Source: Comamonas sp. lk | Lineage (GTDB): Bacteria; Pseudomonadota; Gammaproteobacteria; Burkholderiales; Burkholderiaceae_C | Length of the DNA: 6,679 bases | Direction: 5' to 3' | Assembly (NCBI GenBank): GCA_945875225.1 | Contig: CAMCJY010000112.1 | Location: forward strand, 1 to 6,679 | Shown here: piece by piece, positions 1 through 5,981 of the stretch | Numbering within the stretch: position 1 is the first letter of the stretch | Layout of the letters: the number at the start of each line of letters is the position of its first letter | The notes under the pieces: generated by a model | What the model saw: only the letters and a program-made list of their open reading frames with translations | Database searches by the model: none | Told to the model about the DNA's origin: nothing | Translations under genes and position numbers: made by a program

Positions 1-225
1 CAGACGGCGGTTGGCCGTGGTCGCTTTGCTGCCGTCGTGCTGCGCAGCAAAGTAATGCTGCAATTGCCATTGCGAACAGTTGGTCAGCGGCTCGCCTTGC
101 AGATGGGCTTGCAGCTTGATCAGGTCGCGCCGGTAGGCCTGCAAGCTGTTGAGGGCCAGGCCGTCCTCCAACCAAAGCGCATCGATAAATGCGTCAATGG
201 ACGCATCACCCGCCGATGCAGACAC
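1..225 (-). CDS. xerD: Tyrosine recombinase XerD, N-terminal fragment (cut by left edge)
   Basis: XerD works with XerC to resolve chromosome dimers at dif near the end of replication. Only the first 75 codons are in the window. They read as the N-terminal SAM-like core-binding domain: 'IDAFIDALWLEDGLALNSL' at residues 10-28, then 'QAYRRDL' (29-35), and 'TTANRRL' at the cut end. This is the pattern of XerD N-termini (F-x-D-x-LWLE-x-GL-x-x-N-[ST]-L-x-x-Y-R-R-D-L). The catalytic domain (R-H-R-Y) lies off the window, so integrity cannot be judged. I chose the GTG at 225; an in-frame TTG at 249 would add 8 residues. Neither has a convincing Shine-Dalgarno sequence. The gene begins 26 bp after the stop of the Bug-receptor gene on the same strand, so co-transcription is possible. 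XerC or another Xer-like recombinase is the main alternative, but the LWLE-x-GL signature favours XerD. Confidence 0.85.
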   Translation of the reverse strand, partial: MSASAGDASIDAFIDALWLEDGLALNSLQAYRRDLIKLQAHLQGEPLTNCSQWQLQHYFAAQHDGSKATTANRRL

Positions 226-251
226 GGTGCTCGCTGGCAGGCTGGGCAAAC

Positions 252-1226
252 TTAGTCGAGCTTGAGTTTGGCCGTATCCACCACTTGCTTGTAGACCGCG
301 AATTCGGCCTTCATTTGCTCTGCAAATTGCTCGGGCGTGTTGCCAATGATGATCGAGCCGGTGTCCTCGATGCGCTTGCGAACCGAGGGGTCTTCCAAGG
401 CCTTGCGTACTGCTGCATTGACTTTATCCACCACGTCTTTGGGCAAACCTTTGGGGCCGTAAATACCATAAAACGCCATGCGGTTCACCGGCTCTAAACC
501 CACTTCTTTGAAGGTCGGCACTTGGGGTAATTGCGACAGGCGCTGCGGCGCTGCTACGGCAATGGCCACCAATTTATTGGCCTGAATGAAAGGCAAAGCC
601 GATGGCATATTGTCAAAAATAATCGGCACCTGGCCAGCTACGGTGTCGTTGAGGGCCGGGCCTGCGCCCCGGTAAGGAATATGGGTCACAAAGACACCGG
701 CCAGGTTTTTGTACAACTCCATCTGCAGATGCCCGATGCCGCCCGTGCCCGAGGACGCGTAGGAATGCTGACCGGGGTTTTTTTTCAATTCGGCGACAAA
801 GCCCTTGTAGTCCTTGGCGGGGAAACTCGGATGCACCGCAATCACATTGGGCGTAGCGGCCACGTTGATGATGGGTGTGAAATCGGTGAGCGCGTTGTAC
901 GGGATTTTGGGGTTGATAGCCGGGTTGGCCGCTACCGTGGACACGGTGGCCATGCCTAGCGAATAGCCATCGGGCGCGGACTTGGCGGTTTCGTTGGCGC
1001 CAATCACGCCGCCGCCACCGGCCTTGTTTTCCACCACCACGCTTTGGCCCAGGGCCTTGCCCATGGCATCGGAAATCACCCGGGCCACGATGTCGGTGGT
1101 GCCGCCGGGCGCAAACGGCACTTGCAATTTCACTGGCTTGTTGGGGTAGGCCTGGGCCCATACGCCACTGGCCGCTACCAGGGCACTGAGGGCAAAAGTG
1201 GAAACGACTAAGGGGCGACGCTGCAT
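252..1226 (-). CDS. Tripartite tricarboxylate transporter (Bug family) periplasmic substrate-binding protein
   Basis: This is a 324-residue periplasmic solute receptor of the TctC/Bug family, which captures small carboxylates or related molecules for TctAB-type permeases. It opens with a Sec signal peptide (MQRRPLVV, hydrophobic core 'FALSALVAASG', likely cleavage after 'VWA' at residue 24). Family motifs follow in order: 'PFAPGGTTDIVAR' (37-49), 'VENKAGGGGVIGANE' (65-79), 'PDGYSLGM' (85-92), 'HIPYRGAGPALNDTVAGQV' (182-200) and 'PTFKEVGL' (237-244). Length is normal for the family. I chose the ATG at 1226, not the in-frame ATG at 1259, because AGGAG sits 6 nt upstream and the signal peptide starts there. 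No tctA or tctB gene is adjacent, so it is an orphan receptor, as is common in Comamonadaceae and Bordetella. The ligand cannot be read from the sequence. Confidence 0.93.
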   Translation of the reverse strand: MQRRPLVVSTFALSALVAASGVWAQAYPNKPVKLQVPFAPGGTTDIVARVISDAMGKALGQSVVVENKAGGGGVIGANETAKSAPDGYSLGMATVSTVAANPAINPKIPYNALTDFTPIINVAATPNVIAVHPSFPAKDYKGFVAELKKNPGQHSYASSGTGGIGHLQMELYKNLAGVFVTHIPYRGAGPALNDTVAGQVPIIFDNMPSALPFIQANKLVAIAVAAPQRLSQLPQVPTFKEVGLEPVNRMAFYGIYGPKGLPKDVVDKVNAAVRKALEDPSVRKRIEDTGSIIIGNTPEQFAEQMKAEFAVYKQVVDTAKLKLD

Positions 1227-1232
1227 AGGAAA

Positions 1233-1237
1233 CTCCT
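1233..1237 (-). promoter_or_regulatory. Shine-Dalgarno of the Bug-receptor gene
   Basis: AGGAG on the minus strand, separated by 6 nt (TTTCCT) from the ATG at 1226. It decides that start over the upstream in-frame ATG at 1259, which would place 11 charged or polar residues before the signal peptide. Confidence 0.8.
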
Positions 1238-1307
1238 GTGGATCAATGGCCGCTGCCAAGCGCAGCGACCTTCATGGTAAGCGGCAATACTACAACGAAG
1301 CCCGCTA

Positions 1308-1340
1308 GGCCCACACCAAAGCGGCCACACCTCGTGGGCC
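1308..1340. repeat. Inverted repeat, 7-bp arms
   Basis: GGCCCAC (1308-1314) and GTGGGCC (1334-1340) are perfect complements around a 19-nt spacer. The spacing would fit a dyad bound by a dimeric regulator on successive helical turns, or a long-loop hairpin. It lies about 80 bp upstream of the Bug-receptor ATG and about 70 bp upstream of the permease GTG. In GC-rich DNA such arms can arise by chance. Confidence 0.35.
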
Positions 1341-1364
1341 CATAGGTCCCAACCTGCTCCGCCC

Positions 1365-1380
1365 CGTCGGTGGCCCGACG
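1365..1380. repeat. Short GC-rich hairpin upstream of the AEC permease
   Basis: CGTCGG (1365-1370) and CCGACG (1375-1380) form a perfect 6-bp stem with a TGGC loop. It ends 30 bp before the permease GTG and would lie in the 5' leader if transcription starts upstream. No T-run follows on either strand, so it is not an intrinsic terminator. Function is unknown and it may be chance. Confidence 0.35.
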
Positions 1381-1410
1381 CTGCGCGCTTGCGCTGGTAT
1401 CCTCCTGCAG

Positions 1411-2331
1411 GTGAGCTATGCCCTACTCCTGCTGCCCGAGTTTTTCCTGATCTTGCTGGGCTACCTGATCTGCCGACATACCGCCCTGAACCGCAGCGTG
1501 TGGAGCCAGGTGGACGCGCTGGTGTACTACTTGCTGTTTCCAACCCTCTTGTTTCACTCCATCATCAAAAGCCCGTTGGATATGGGCGACGCCTCGCGCC
1601 TGCTGTCCGGTGGCTTGGGCGTATTGGGCAGCGGCGTGGCCCTGGCCTACTGCCTGCCCTTTCTACCTGGCCTCTCACGACATATTGACCGGCGCGAACA
1701 TGCAGCGGCTGCGCAAGTGGGCTTTCGTTTCAATTCTTTTATCGGCCTGGCCCTTGCCGAAAGGCTGGGCGGCCCGGCAGGCTTGCTGTCCATCGCCGTC
1801 TTGATCGGCTTTTGCGTGCCTTTGGCCAATGTGGCGGCGGTCTGGCCCATGGCGCGCGGCAGTGAGCGCGGCTTTGGGCGTGAGTTGTTGCGCAACCCCT
1901 TGATCATCGCCACCACCAGCGGCTTGGCAGCAAACTTGCTGGGTTTGTCGCTGCCCCACTGGGTGGAACCCACGGTGGCGCGCATTGGCGCGGCGTCTTT
2001 GGCGCTGGGCCTGATGGCTGCGGGCGCAGGCATGCAATTGCAGTCGCTGGCCCGGGCCAGAACCCTGGGCATGGGGCTACTGAGCATCCGGCACCTGTTC
2101 TTGCCCCTGGCCGCGCTGGGCCTGGCCTTTGCACTGAAGCTATCGCCAGCGCATGCCGCCATCTTGCTCACTTTCGCCGCCTTGCCCACCGCGGCCAGCG
2201 GCTATGTACTGGCCGCCAAAATGGGCTATGACGGCGGCTACGTCGGCGCCCTGATCACCGCCTCCACCCTGCTGGGAATGGGCAGCCTGGGGCTTTCGCT
2301 GGGTATTTTGCTGCCGCTGTACGGCGCTTAG
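1411..2331 (+). CDS. AEC (auxin efflux carrier-like) family transporter
   Basis: This is a 306-residue, very hydrophobic inner-membrane protein of the bacterial AEC family, whose members move small organic acids such as malonate or malate; the substrate here cannot be told. About ten membrane segments alternate with short loops, starting with 'YALLLLPEFFLILLGYLI' (3-20). Family-like features are 'FPTLLFHSI' (43-51), 'GFRFNSFIGLALAERLG' (104-120), 'RNPLIIATT' (161-169), 'ALGLMAAGAGMQL' (198-210) and the C-terminal 'ALPTAASGYVLAAKMGYD' (257-274). Length matches the family. The start is GTG at 1411; the nearby ATG at 1418 is out of frame and no Shine-Dalgarno precedes the GTG, so the start is less certain than the product. 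The stop is 10 bp from the convergent queG stop. Confidence 0.9.
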   Translation: MSYALLLLPEFFLILLGYLICRHTALNRSVWSQVDALVYYLLFPTLLFHSIIKSPLDMGDASRLLSGGLGVLGSGVALAYCLPFLPGLSRHIDRREHAAAAQVGFRFNSFIGLALAERLGGPAGLLSIAVLIGFCVPLANVAAVWPMARGSERGFGRELLRNPLIIATTSGLAANLLGLSLPHWVEPTVARIGAASLALGLMAAGAGMQLQSLARARTLGMGLLSIRHLFLPLAALGLAFALKLSPAHAAILLTFAALPTAASGYVLAAKMGYDGGYVGALITASTLLGMGSLGLSLGILLPLYGA

Positions 2332-2341
2332 GGCGGGCAGG

Positions 2342-3469
2342 TCACCTGGCTTGGCTTGGCTTGCGTGGCGCTTGCGCCAAAGCCCATTGCACATGCTCGC
2401 GCACGACTTCGCTTTCGTGGTCCAAATGCGCCTGCAATGCCTGGCGCAAAGCGGGTGCGCATGCATCTCCCGCGCGCAAAGCATTGCCAGCGGCTACCGC
2501 TACGTTGCGCAGCCAGCGCACATGGCCTATGCGGCGGATGGCGCTGCCTTCGGTACCTTGCAAAAACGCTGCTTCGCTCCAAGACAGTAAATCGGCCAGG
2601 GACTGCCCGTTGAGGCCCGCGCGTTCGTCAAAGTCGGGCAAACGGCTCACACGCGCATATTTGTTCCAGGGGCAGACGCTTTGGCAATCATCGCAGCCAT
2701 AGATGCGGTTACCCATCAAAGGGCGCAGTTGCACATCGATGCTGCCCGCATGCTCAATAGTCAAATAGGAGATACAGCGCCGCGCATCGAGTTGGTGGGG
2801 CGCGACGATGGCCTGCGTAGGGCATACATCGATACAGGCGCTGCAGCTACCGCAATGCGGCTCCACCGGCGGGGTGGGTGTCAAGGCCACATCGACAAAT
2901 ATTTCGCCCAGAAAAAACATCGAGCCCGCTTCCCGGTGCAAGACCAAGGTGTGTTTGCCGCGCCAGCCCAAGCCGCTGCGCGTCGCCAGTTCAGCCTCCA
3001 GCACTGGCGCAGAATCGGTAAACACCCGGTGGCCCAGCGGCCCCAGATGTGCCGCCAAACGCTCTACCAAGGTTTGCAAGCGGCTACGTAAAACCTTGTG
3101 GTAGTCCCGCCCCCGCGCATACAAAGCCACGGTGCCGGTGGCCGGGCTTTGCAGCCGGTCCATCTCTATGCTTTGCCAGCCCAGCGGGGTGCTGCGCGGC
3201 AGGTAGTCCATGCGCGCGGTGATAACGCTCAAGGTGCCGGGAACCAGTTCGGCGGGCCGTGCGCGCTTGGTGCCGTGGCGCTGCATATAGTCCATGCTGC
3301 CATGAAAACCAGCCTCCAGCCAGGCCCATAAACCAGGCTCGGCGCTGTGCAAATCCACACCGGCCACGCCGATTTGGGAGAATCCAAGTTCCTGCCCCCA
3401 GGTTTGCAATTGCGCCATGCTCAGCGCAGCGGCATCGGGGGTGCTAGTCTGGGCCTTTGGATTGTTCAC
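2342..3469 (-). CDS. queG: Epoxyqueuosine reductase QueG
   Basis: QueG is a cytoplasmic cobalamin-dependent, iron-sulfur enzyme that reduces epoxyqueuosine to queuosine at the wobble position of GUN-anticodon tRNAs, the last step of queuosine synthesis. With the GTG start at 3469 it has 375 residues, close to E. coli QueG (379). Visible features: 'QELGFSQIGVAGVDL' (26-40), 'ARGRDYHKVL' (118-127), 'TDSAPVLEAELATRSGLGW' (151-169) with the likely catalytic Asp152, a first cluster C206-x2-C209-x2-C212-x3-C216, then C232 and 'GCDDCQSVCPWNK' (258-270) with C259, C262 and C266 for a second [4Fe-4S] cluster. A HEAT-like tail begins near residue 310. An ATG at 3418 is the alternative start, but it leaves only six residues before the conserved 'WGQELGF' and has no ribosome site. 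It is divergent from tsaE and convergent with the AEC permease. Confidence 0.95.
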   Translation of the reverse strand: MNNPKAQTSTPDAAALSMAQLQTWGQELGFSQIGVAGVDLHSAEPGLWAWLEAGFHGSMDYMQRHGTKRARPAELVPGTLSVITARMDYLPRSTPLGWQSIEMDRLQSPATGTVALYARGRDYHKVLRSRLQTLVERLAAHLGPLGHRVFTDSAPVLEAELATRSGLGWRGKHTLVLHREAGSMFFLGEIFVDVALTPTPPVEPHCGSCSACIDVCPTQAIVAPHQLDARRCISYLTIEHAGSIDVQLRPLMGNRIYGCDDCQSVCPWNKYARVSRLPDFDERAGLNGQSLADLLSWSEAAFLQGTEGSAIRRIGHVRWLRNVAVAAGNALRAGDACAPALRQALQAHLDHESEVVREHVQWALAQAPRKPSQAR

Positions 3470-3472
3470 CCT

Positions 3473-3982
3473 GTGATTGTAAAAACCCCGCCTTTGCTGC
3501 TGCACTGGCCTGACGAAAACGCCACGCAAGCCTTTGCGCAACGATTGGCCGGCCAGGCGCTTTTGCGCAATGCCTTTGTCAGCCTGCAGGGCAATTTGGG
3601 CGCCGGCAAAACCACACTGGTACGCCATCTGCTGCATGCGCTGGGAGTGCAAGGGCGTATCAAAAGCCCTACGTATGCGGTGGTCGAACCCTACAGCCTG
3701 CAAGGCCTGGACATTTGGCATTTCGACTTCTACCGCTTTAGCGACCCGCGCGAGTGGGAAGACGCGGGCTTTCGGGATATTTTTGCCAGCCCCGGCCTCA
3801 AGCTGGCCGAATGGCCGGACAAAGCCTTTGGCGCGCTGCCGCTGCCGGACTTGGAAATTCGCTTGGAAGTCCACCTCGACCAAAGCCGCAGCGCCGCCGT
3901 GCAAGCGCAAAGCGCTGCCGGCCTTGCGCTGTTGCAAGCGCTGCCAGACACGCCCCCTCGTGGCGCCGGAGAAGACGCATGA
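3473..3982 (+). CDS. tsaE: tRNA threonylcarbamoyladenosine biosynthesis ATPase TsaE
   Basis: TsaE is the P-loop ATPase that acts with TsaB and TsaD (and TsaC/YrdC upstream) to make t6A at position 37 of ANN-decoding tRNAs. The 169-residue product shows the Walker A loop 'GNLGAGKTT' (40-48), switch-like 'KSPTYAVVEPY' (64-74), 'IWHFDFYRFSDPREWEDAG' (81-99) and 'LKLAEWPDKA' (109-118), all typical of the family. The C-terminal tail after about residue 140 is Ala-rich and a little longer than E. coli TsaE (153 aa). The start is GTG at 3473; no ATG lies in frame between it and 3347, and starting at 3347 would run far into queG. It overlaps amiC by ATGA (4 bp), suggesting translational coupling. Its start codon is 3 bp from the queG start codon on the other strand. 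Confidence 0.95.
   Translation: MIVKTPPLLLHWPDENATQAFAQRLAGQALLRNAFVSLQGNLGAGKTTLVRHLLHALGVQGRIKSPTYAVVEPYSLQGLDIWHFDFYRFSDPREWEDAGFRDIFASPGLKLAEWPDKAFGALPLPDLEIRLEVHLDQSRSAAVQAQSAAGLALLQALPDTPPRGAGEDA
3968..3971 (+). promoter_or_regulatory. Shine-Dalgarno of amiC inside tsaE
   Basis: GGAG lies 7 nt before the ATG at 3979, within the last codons of tsaE. It fixes the amiC start over in-frame upstream codons that would run back through tsaE. Confidence 0.75.
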
Positions 3983-5355
3983 AACGGCGCGCTTTTGTGC
4001 AAAGCGGGGCGGTGGTCCTGTGCCTGGGCGCGGGCATGGTGCGCGGCGCAAGCATTGTGAACGTACGCATCTGGCCGGCGCAAGACTATTCGCGCGTCAC
4101 CATCGAGTCAGACAGCCCGCTGCAAGCGACGCAAAGCCTGGTGAACAACCCGCCGCGCCTGGCCGTGGACATTGCAGGTATCACCCTGAACCCGGCGCTC
4201 AAAGAGCTGGTGGCCAAAGTGCGGCAGGACGACCCCAATATCGCAGGCATCCGCGTAGGCCAATACACCGCCGATATGGTGCGCCTGGTGATAGACCTCA
4301 AGCAAGGCGTGCGCCCGCAGGTCTTTAGCCTGACGCCCATCGCCGCTTACCAACACCGCCTGGTTTTAGACCTCTACCCGCTGCAGGCGATAGACCCGCT
4401 GGACGCCTTAATTGCCCAGCATGTAAGCCCGCCTGCGGCCAGCAAGGTGGCCGACCCGCTGGCCGATTTACTGGCGCAGCGAGGAAGCAGAAATGATTTG
4501 CCACCCGCCGTAGCGGGCAACACCGCTACACCAATTAACCCGCCTGCCAAGCCAGCGTCGCAAAGCAAAGCCGCAGATAACGCCAGCCCCGGCGCTGTTA
4601 TAGGGCCCAGCCCGCCACTCACCGGCACCGACCGCTTGATCATCATCGCGCTAGACCCCGGCCATGGCGGCGAAGATCCGGGCGCCATCGGGCCCGGCGG
4701 CACGCAGGAAAAAAACGTGGTGCTGCAGTTGGCTTTTTTGCTGCGCGACCGTATCAACGCTGCCAGCGTCAAAGGCAACCCCATGCGCGCCTACCTCACG
4801 CGCGATGGCGATTTTTTTGTCCCCTTGCATGTGCGCGTGCAAAAAGCCCGGCGGGTGCAGGCCGACCTGTTTGTCAGCCTGCATGCAGACGCCTTTTACA
4901 CCCCGGCGCCGCAAGGCGCCAGCGTGTTTGCCCTCAGCCCGGGCGGCGCATCGAGCAGCGCGGCGCGTTGGATGGCGGCCAAAGAAAACAAGGCCGACTT
5001 AATCGGCGGCCTCAACGTCAAAGCCAAAGATGCCGTAGTGCAAAGCGCGCTGTTGGATATGAGCACTACGGCGCAAATCAGCGACAGCTTGAAACTGGGC
5101 GGCACGCTGCTGGGCGAAATGGGCCGCGTCGGCAAGTTGCACAAAGGCAGTGTGGAGCAGGCCTCTTTCGCCGTGCTCAAAGCGCCGGATATTCCCAGCG
5201 TGTTAGTCGAGGCGGCATTTATCAGCAACCCTGAAGAAGAAAAAAAACTCATTACCGAGGACTACCAAAACCAGATCGCCGATGCCTTGATGCGCGGCAT
5301 CAGCGCCTACTTTGGCAAAAACCCACCGCTGGCGCGTACGCGCACGGTAGGGTAG
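3979..5355 (+). CDS. amiC: N-acetylmuramoyl-L-alanine amidase AmiC (AMIN + Amidase_3)
   Basis: This periplasmic zinc amidase cuts the bond between N-acetylmuramic acid and L-alanine in peptidoglycan, and in this family splits septal wall during cell separation. The 458-residue protein begins with a Tat-like signal (K-R-R-A-F-V-Q, hydrophobic 'SGAVVLCLGAG', cleavage near residue 24), as in E. coli AmiC. An AMIN domain for septal targeting spans about 27-132 ('VNVRIWPAQDYSRVTIESD' at 27-45). A Pro/Ala-rich linker covers about 140-218. The Amidase_3 domain (about 221-446) has 'LDPGHGGEDPGA' with H229, 'QEKN' with E244, 'SLHADAF' with H302 as zinc ligands, and 'VEAAFISNPEE' with catalytic E411. 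All key residues are present. It is coupled to tsaE by a 4-bp overlap. Paralogues AmiA/AmiB are alternatives for the name; the Tat signal plus AMIN domain favour AmiC. Confidence 0.93.
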   Translation: MKRRAFVQSGAVVLCLGAGMVRGASIVNVRIWPAQDYSRVTIESDSPLQATQSLVNNPPRLAVDIAGITLNPALKELVAKVRQDDPNIAGIRVGQYTADMVRLVIDLKQGVRPQVFSLTPIAAYQHRLVLDLYPLQAIDPLDALIAQHVSPPAASKVADPLADLLAQRGSRNDLPPAVAGNTATPINPPAKPASQSKAADNASPGAVIGPSPPLTGTDRLIIIALDPGHGGEDPGAIGPGGTQEKNVVLQLAFLLRDRINAASVKGNPMRAYLTRDGDFFVPLHVRVQKARRVQADLFVSLHADAFYTPAPQGASVFALSPGGASSSAARWMAAKENKADLIGGLNVKAKDAVVQSALLDMSTTAQISDSLKLGGTLLGEMGRVGKLHKGSVEQASFAVLKAPDIPSVLVEAAFISNPEEEKKLITEDYQNQIADALMRGISAYFGKNPPLARTRTVG

Positions 5356-5414
5356 CGGGAAAACCCCGACGCCTTGGCGACCGCAAGTAGGCTGCGCTGT
5401 GCGATAGTTACGCC
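5356..5414 (+). other. amiC to Tat-subunit gap
   Basis: 59 bp with no strong terminator and no convincing promoter. GGGAAAACCCC at 5357-5368 could form only a very short stem and no T-run follows. Read-through from tsaE-amiC into the next two genes cannot be excluded. Confidence 0.4.
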
Positions 5415-5921
5415 ATGCAAAGAAGAACCTTACTCAAACTTGGAATCGGCTCAGCCATCGTGCTGGCCGCAGCCGGAGGCGCGGTGGCACTGCTGCAGCC
5501 CGGGCTGGTCAAAGGCAAACTCAGTGACCCGGCGCGCCTAGTGCTCAGGCGCGTAGCGCAAGCTATGCTGGCCGGCACTTTGCCTGCCGACGTAGCGGCA
5601 CAGGAGGCATCGCTGCTGGCTTACCTGGAGCGGGCAGACAACTTCATCGCCGGCACACCGCAAGGGGTACAAGCCGAACTCTCGCAATTGTTTGCGCTCC
5701 TAGCCACCATGGCAGGACGGCGCGGCATTGTCGGTTTGTCCGCTTCCTGGGAAACGGCCACCGTGGCCGAAGTGGGCGCAGCATTGCAAGGCATGCGCGC
5801 CTCGGGCACCGAGCTCAAACAACAAGCCTATCTGGGCCTGCACGACCTGGTGTGTGCGCCGTATTTTTCGGGCGAAGAATCCTGGGCAGTGCTGGGCTAT
5901 CCCGGGCCTACTGCTGTCTAG
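5415..5921 (+). CDS. Tat-exported small subunit, gluconate 2-dehydrogenase subunit 3-like
   Basis: This 168-residue protein starts with a clear twin-arginine signal: 'QRRTLLKLG' (2-10) followed by an Ala-rich hydrophobic stretch to about residue 27. The mature part is mainly predicted helix and ends with 'AYLGLHDLVCAPYFSGEES' (138-156) and 'WAVLGYPGP' (157-165), resembling the C-terminal [YF]-W-x-x-x-GYPGP pattern of gluconate 2-dehydrogenase subunit 3 (gamma) proteins. In known three-subunit flavin dehydrogenases this subunit carries the signal that lets the folded flavoprotein be exported as a passenger. Here it sits directly before a GMC flavoprotein gene (60-bp gap), which fits that role. 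The ATG at 5415 begins the Tat signal exactly, but I see no Shine-Dalgarno. Family membership is inferred from motif and context; sequence similarity in this family is low. An unrelated Tat-exported protein is the alternative. Confidence 0.75.
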   Translation: MQRRTLLKLGIGSAIVLAAAGGAVALLQPGLVKGKLSDPARLVLRRVAQAMLAGTLPADVAAQEASLLAYLERADNFIAGTPQGVQAELSQLFALLATMAGRRGIVGLSASWETATVAEVGAALQGMRASGTELKQQAYLGLHDLVCAPYFSGEESWAVLGYPGPTAV

Positions 5922-5981
5922 CCACCTGGCGCCGTGAGTGCGCCACTACCCTATCCTCTTTTTTCATTGATTTAGCACGCC
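5922..5981 (+). other. Gap between Tat subunit and GMC oxidoreductase genes
   Basis: 60 bp holding a 6-bp inverted repeat, TGGCGC (5927-5932) and GCGCCA (5940-5945), with a 7-nt loop. A run of six T at 5959-5964 follows 13 nt later, too far for a normal intrinsic terminator. No Shine-Dalgarno is evident before the ATG at 5982. The two genes are most likely one transcript. Confidence 0.4.

Larger units (their letters stand above)
1227..1410. promoter_or_regulatory. Divergent intergenic region between Bug receptor and AEC permease
   Basis: This 184-bp region must hold the promoters of both the minus-strand Bug-receptor gene and the plus-strand permease. I cannot identify a confident -35/-10 pair for either. 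It contains two short perfect inverted repeats, at 1308-1340 and 1365-1380, listed separately. No regulator gene is adjacent. Shared control of the two transport genes is possible but not shown. Confidence 0.5.

Noticed and set aside
613..1161. 182-codon open frame on the minus strand in another phase of the Bug-receptor gene
   Set aside because: It is Arg/His/Gly-rich and out of frame with a clearly conserved receptor; a shadow frame.
2348..2362. GGCTT repeated three times at the 3' end of queG as a phase-variation tract
   Set aside because: Three copies of a pentamer at the last codons of an enzyme gene are too few and too late to matter; likely chance.
3347..3472. N-terminal extension of the tsaE frame to the ATG at 3347
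   Set aside because: It would overlap the start of queG by over 120 bp and adds residues with no TsaE similarity.
3910..3945. Ten-base direct repeat AAGCGCTGCC in the 3' part of tsaE
   Set aside because: It falls in an Ala/Leu-rich coding tail with biased codons; no sign of an attachment site or mobile element boundary.
3754..3978. N-terminal extension of the amiC frame into tsaE
   Set aside because: It overlaps tsaE coding sequence. The Tat signal and a GGAG ribosome site place the true start at 3979.
3470..4051. Extension of the queG reading frame upstream of its start, across tsaE antisense, open to 4051
   Set aside because: The extra 194 residues are Arg/Gln/Ala-rich without family similarity and lie opposite the well-conserved tsaE. 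Open antisense frames are common in GC-rich DNA. QueG length fits the GTG at 3469.
5927..5964. Possible intrinsic terminator between the Tat subunit and GMC genes
   Set aside because: The stem is only 6 bp and the T-run begins 13 nt after it, so the pieces are not joined as in a working terminator.
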